This document shows positions 35,301 through 37,500 of a stretch of 37,500 nt of DNA, one piece after another. This stretch comes from Leishmania martiniquensis (Eukaryota > Euglenozoa > Kinetoplastea > Trypanosomatida > Trypanosomatidae). Below the pieces are notes generated by a model. That model was not told the DNA's origin. It ran no database searches and saw only the letters and a program-made list of their open reading frames with translations. Position 1 is the first letter of the stretch, and each line of letters starts with the position of its first letter. The DNA lies in NCBI RefSeq assembly GCF_017916325.1, contig NC_090170.1:1490001-1527500 (forward strand), read 5' to 3'. The translations under genes were made by a program, and so were the position numbers.

Positions 35301-37500
35301 CCCAAACTGGGTGAAGCCGTCCGACGTGGAGCCGCTGCCGCAGCTGCTGTACAAGTGGTGCGAGGGCATCAATAACATTCCTGATATCTGGGACGTGTCG
35401 CATGACGAGTCTGTCGTGCTGCTGCACAGCAATCTGGAGGAGGCCTTCTATGACAATGTGGACTGGAACTTCTTCCGCCCAATGCTGGAGCTAATCATGG
35501 ACAAATCTCTCGTCGATTACATCGTGAGCCGGCACGACATCGTGGTCGAGTTCAAAGACATGAGCTATCGTCACTACAAGGGGATAATCCGCGGCTTTAT
35601 GTTTTCGTCATTCCTGGCGCAGTACTGGGGGCTCGTGATGGATGTGCTGCTACTGGGGACGCAGCGAAGCAAGGAGATGGCCGGCACTGCGGTGAAGCCG
35701 AACCCTTTTTTGTCCTTCTTCCGAGACCCTTACCTCGCCACGTCGCACCCGATTCGTGCGTACTGCAGGTACAAGAATGAGGTTTACATTTTGGTGCGCT
35801 ACACCAAGGCCGAGGCGGATGAGGTGCGGCGCCGCTACCTGGAGGAGACCAAGTCGGATCCGGAGATGCGCGCCCTTAACGCGTCGGTATACGGGTTCAA
35901 GAACGTGAAGGAGTGGCCACGCGACGCGCGGATGCGCCTTTTCCTGTCCGACGTAAATCTCGCGCGCGCGGTGCTGTGGGAGTTCCGCGGCCGTCTGCCG
36001 CCGTCGATGGCGACCATTAATGACGCCAAAAGCTTCGTCAGCGTCTATTCGAAGGATAACCCGAACTTGCTCTTTGCAATGGCAGGCTTCTCCGTGCGGT
36101 TGCTGCCGGTGGTGCGCACCGAGGCGGACATTCTCGAGAACGAGTCTATGTGGAGTCTGCGGAACCACACCACCAAGGACATCTCCTGCCGGGCCTTCTT
36201 GCAGGTGACAAAGGAGCACGTCAACATGATCCGCAACAAGGCGCGTCGCACTGTGATGATGGTCGGTAGCTCTACCTTTCACAGCATCGCGGCAAAGTGG
36301 AACGCTCTCATAACGGAAATTGTGCCGTACTATCGCGAAGCGATTCTTGGAACGGAGGAGCTGCAGGCGATCCTGGCGCGTGCGGAGCACCGCATGCAGG
36401 CACGGGTGATGATGGCACTGAATTCGCGCGCCAAGTCGCGCTTCCCACCGGCCATGTTCTACGCCCCGTCCGATCTCGGCGGCCTCGGCATGCTCTCCGT
36501 TGGCCACTCGCTGATACCTGCCAAGGATACCATCTACTCTAAGACGACCAGCACCGGCGTCCAGTTCTTCTACGCTGGCCTCACCAACGAGGAGGGCATC
36601 CCCATTCCCAACGTGCTGCAGTACTACACGCCGTGGGAGACAGAGATTAAGGAGAGTGAGAAGGCGTGGCTAGAATTCCGCGCCCGCGAGCGTGAGGCGA
36701 AGGCGCGTGGTGGCCGCGTTTCACTGGATGACATTGAGGATATTATTGACAAGGGCATCCCGCGCATCCGCGTGCGATTCTCGCGGCATGCGCCGCTCTT
36801 CCACTTCGACACTGGCTTCCGGGCTCGCATGGAGTTTCAGCGGTACATGGCCGGCAAGTACCTGAAGAACTGGTGGTTTCACATGGAGCATGACGGCAAC
36901 ATCTGCGGTGGTGTGATGGAACGCTACCGTGCTGACATGAACAACGCCCTCGGTGGTGTGGAGGCGATTTTGGAGCACAGTCTCTTCAAGGGGACGGGCT
37001 TTCCGTCGTGGGAAGGGATCGAGTTCGACCGCTCCGGCGGCTTCGAAAACTCGAAGAAGGATACCAAGCTGGCGAAGCAGCAGCGCGCCGGTCTGAGCAA
37101 GGTGCCGAACCAGCGGTTCGCGCTGTGGTGGAGTCCTACGATCAACCGCTCTGACATTCAGGCGGGCTTTGAGTCCAAGGTGGAGACGACAGGTGTCTTC
37201 ATGTGTGGTAAGCTGGAGACCATCAAGAAGTCGCTCATCAAAATCTTCAGCGGCTCTCTCTGGGAGAAGTCTCACGGCGCCGTCGTAAACGATGTGGCGA
37301 GCAAGCTGAAAGACAGCCTCGCCGACCTCGGTGCGGCCTCTGTAACGCTGCAGCAGCAGCATCCGCAAAAGTCGTACACCTTTACTAGCTCGGCTGCTGA
37401 TATCATCCTGGTGAGCGCGGCGCGCTGGTCGGTGTCGTCGAAGCCGACCAGTCTTGCCGATGAAACCGGCGATGCGTACCAGCACAACACCACTTCGAAG
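32305..37500 (+). CDS. PRP8: Spliceosomal core protein PRP8 (partial, open at right edge)
   Basis: The frame is open from ATG 32305-32307 to the window end, 1,732 codons. It is PRP8, the U5 snRNP scaffold at the heart of the spliceosome. Seen in order: an acidic N-terminus (PPGFEEDDNFGDADPALL), the KRFKSERKLCVGMLPYIP region, the PROCN part at about 600-710 (LVDMHVMYRLGSIDALQLAD then GNGFWGPSWRVWVFFMRGM), the reverse-transcriptase-like middle (MDNFSHLYPLYTIVPQEKMI, later AMFYAPSDLGGLGMLSVGHS), and near the end QRFALWWSPTINRSDIQAGF, where the linker leads to the endonuclease-like domain. The human protein is 2,335 residues, so about 650 residues including the RNase-H-like and Jab1/MPN parts are missing beyond the edge. 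In trypanosomatids it serves spliced-leader trans-splicing of every mRNA and the few cis-introns. No frameshift or stop was seen. Confidence 0.97.
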   Translation, partial: MSASVPPGFEEDDNFGDADPALLAEMEEEEQRESRKQQILSWQRMNTERYGFRSAYRAAVEEKDLMPPEFIRKVVKDNGDLGGKRFKSERKLCVGMLPYIPLALFKLLENIPMPWEEARYVTAVYHVGGVLTIVDDTPTVAEPLYVSQWGSMWTKMRANKVELLREGGGFRRAVHKGDENEPPLDFADYLMDRVPPPPLLDDLDEEDNAGIAAWFYDPFPHLVAPNQIRGPRRPNGYYFSLDVMEALYRNASPILPTLDDRNYFYLWDLKSFYAAKAMHLSIPRGPKFEAPPAIRAKQDEDDDWTEFNDLRRMIHRDNPRKPRFTMLTERQIAFPFLYGSVVDGVELAPYHYPPTVRVENDDPQLPCFSFHPSLNAIKAVEKNYTNVPRSQAVLCSSTWTRAGGQHLEDAEAVPLELPNDFEPFLAALPLEQPNTKTGLSLLFAPAPYNSFEGGMKRRVDVPLCDKWYQDPPDLLTTDDRDKILRSYTQLLKHHVKRSLQNAVRHRNSSAAAAEAAATAVMSAMQEKRRLEKMAAMRYFSKTRMEWLEAALQVMRQGHNMLVQLINMKCLPYVHIDYNFEAKPTRTLTTKEIKKSRLGPAFHMVRELLGFVKRLVDMHVMYRLGSIDALQLADATHYLFSHVGVLTGVYRYKLRAMRQIKRSRDLKHMLYSKFNVGGVPSGPGNGFWGPSWRVWVFFMRGMTPLLQRYLSNLTDRVLHGRAQKGKTAGKKITRQRVEPDKDVNIKEAFRRELREMLPDNVKGSVIVTMDQHMNEAFRHWRAGLPWCVPGLAKPLADLVGKYVKLRSEEYIRTTQLQRRRIAEGDTVDKQAFMKNLGRLTRLKIMDEQRRQRQYMTGEDAATIMTPDEATEVYRMMANWLNDRGFKKISFPDPSKTAELSLLQLSLNRLRDQHNIANRLTANQREEQARIEESFNAPHEALSRIVDALAHQRRFKNVEVEYMDNFSHLYPLYTIVPQEKMIDSFLDQYLWYKAMNVQRLFPNWVKPSDVEPLPQLLYKWCEGINNIPDIWDVSHDESVVLLHSNLEEAFYDNVDWNFFRPMLELIMDKSLVDYIVSRHDIVVEFKDMSYRHYKGIIRGFMFSSFLAQYWGLVMDVLLLGTQRSKEMAGTAVKPNPFLSFFRDPYLATSHPIRAYCRYKNEVYILVRYTKAEADEVRRRYLEETKSDPEMRALNASVYGFKNVKEWPRDARMRLFLSDVNLARAVLWEFRGRLPPSMATINDAKSFVSVYSKDNPNLLFAMAGFSVRLLPVVRTEADILENESMWSLRNHTTKDISCRAFLQVTKEHVNMIRNKARRTVMMVGSSTFHSIAAKWNALITEIVPYYREAILGTEELQAILARAEHRMQARVMMALNSRAKSRFPPAMFYAPSDLGGLGMLSVGHSLIPAKDTIYSKTTSTGVQFFYAGLTNEEGIPIPNVLQYYTPWETEIKESEKAWLEFRAREREAKARGGRVSLDDIEDIIDKGIPRIRVRFSRHAPLFHFDTGFRARMEFQRYMAGKYLKNWWFHMEHDGNICGGVMERYRADMNNALGGVEAILEHSLFKGTGFPSWEGIEFDRSGGFENSKKDTKLAKQQRAGLSKVPNQRFALWWSPTINRSDIQAGFESKVETTGVFMCGKLETIKKSLIKIFSGSLWEKSHGAVVNDVASKLKDSLADLGAASVTLQQQHPQKSYTFTSSAADIILVSAARWSVSSKPTSLADETGDAYQHNTTSK

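Noticed and set aside
35650..36507. 285-codon minus-strand frame inside PRP8
   Set aside because: Antisense shadow of PRP8; rich in Arg, His and Val as expected of a GC-rich complementary reading.

Overview
The window looks like nuclear DNA of a kinetoplastid flagellate, most likely a trypanosomatid of the Leishmania/Crithidia/Leptomonas group. The evidence is that every gene found is intronless, genes lie in long same-strand runs separated by 0.4-2 kb spacers, the spacers carry long pyrimidine tracts followed by AG (trans-splice acceptors) and CA/GT microsatellites, and the conserved genes are GC-rich and typically eukaryotic (CCT, proteasome, PRP8, U3 processome, mitoribosome). The species was not determined.

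Layout. From 1 to 18,826 all supported genes are on the minus strand. Reading right to left in transcription order they are: a DUF4461/TCAIM-like protein, an EF-hand protein, SOF1, an NME7-type protein, CCT eta, mitoribosomal uS17m, 20S proteasome beta 2, a SET-domain methyltransferase, a coiled-coil protein, and a small membrane protein cut by the left edge. From 21,415 to 37,500 all supported genes are on the plus strand: an SMPD4-like tail-anchored protein, a SHIPPO/STPG-repeat protein, UNC50, a large mitochondrial protein that may belong to the mitoribosome, and PRP8, which is open at the right edge after 1,732 codons.

The two runs diverge from 18,827-21,414. In trypanosomatids such a divergent strand-switch region is normally the start site for two polycistronic Pol II units. 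It is AT-rich, has several T or A runs of 7-10, holds a probable one-frameshift gene relic on the minus strand (19,353-19,893), and holds a GC-rich block that may be a degenerate SIDER-type retroposon (about 20,845-21,150). Genes nearest the switch appear more AT-rich in their codons than the distal genes.

Functionally this is mixed housekeeping content, as expected of kinetoplastid polycistrons. Themes are mitochondrial translation (uS17m, the 604-residue protein), axoneme or flagellum (NME7, SHIPPO), RNA processing (SOF1, PRP8), proteostasis (CCT7, proteasome) and membrane biology (UNC50, SMPD4-like). I see no CRISPR array, rRNA or convincing tRNA. I did not find a clearly new multi-gene system. 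The items most worth a second look are the SMPD4-like protein with a cysteine-rich module before its tail anchor, the frameshifted ORF in the strand-switch region, and the GC-rich repeat-like block beside it.
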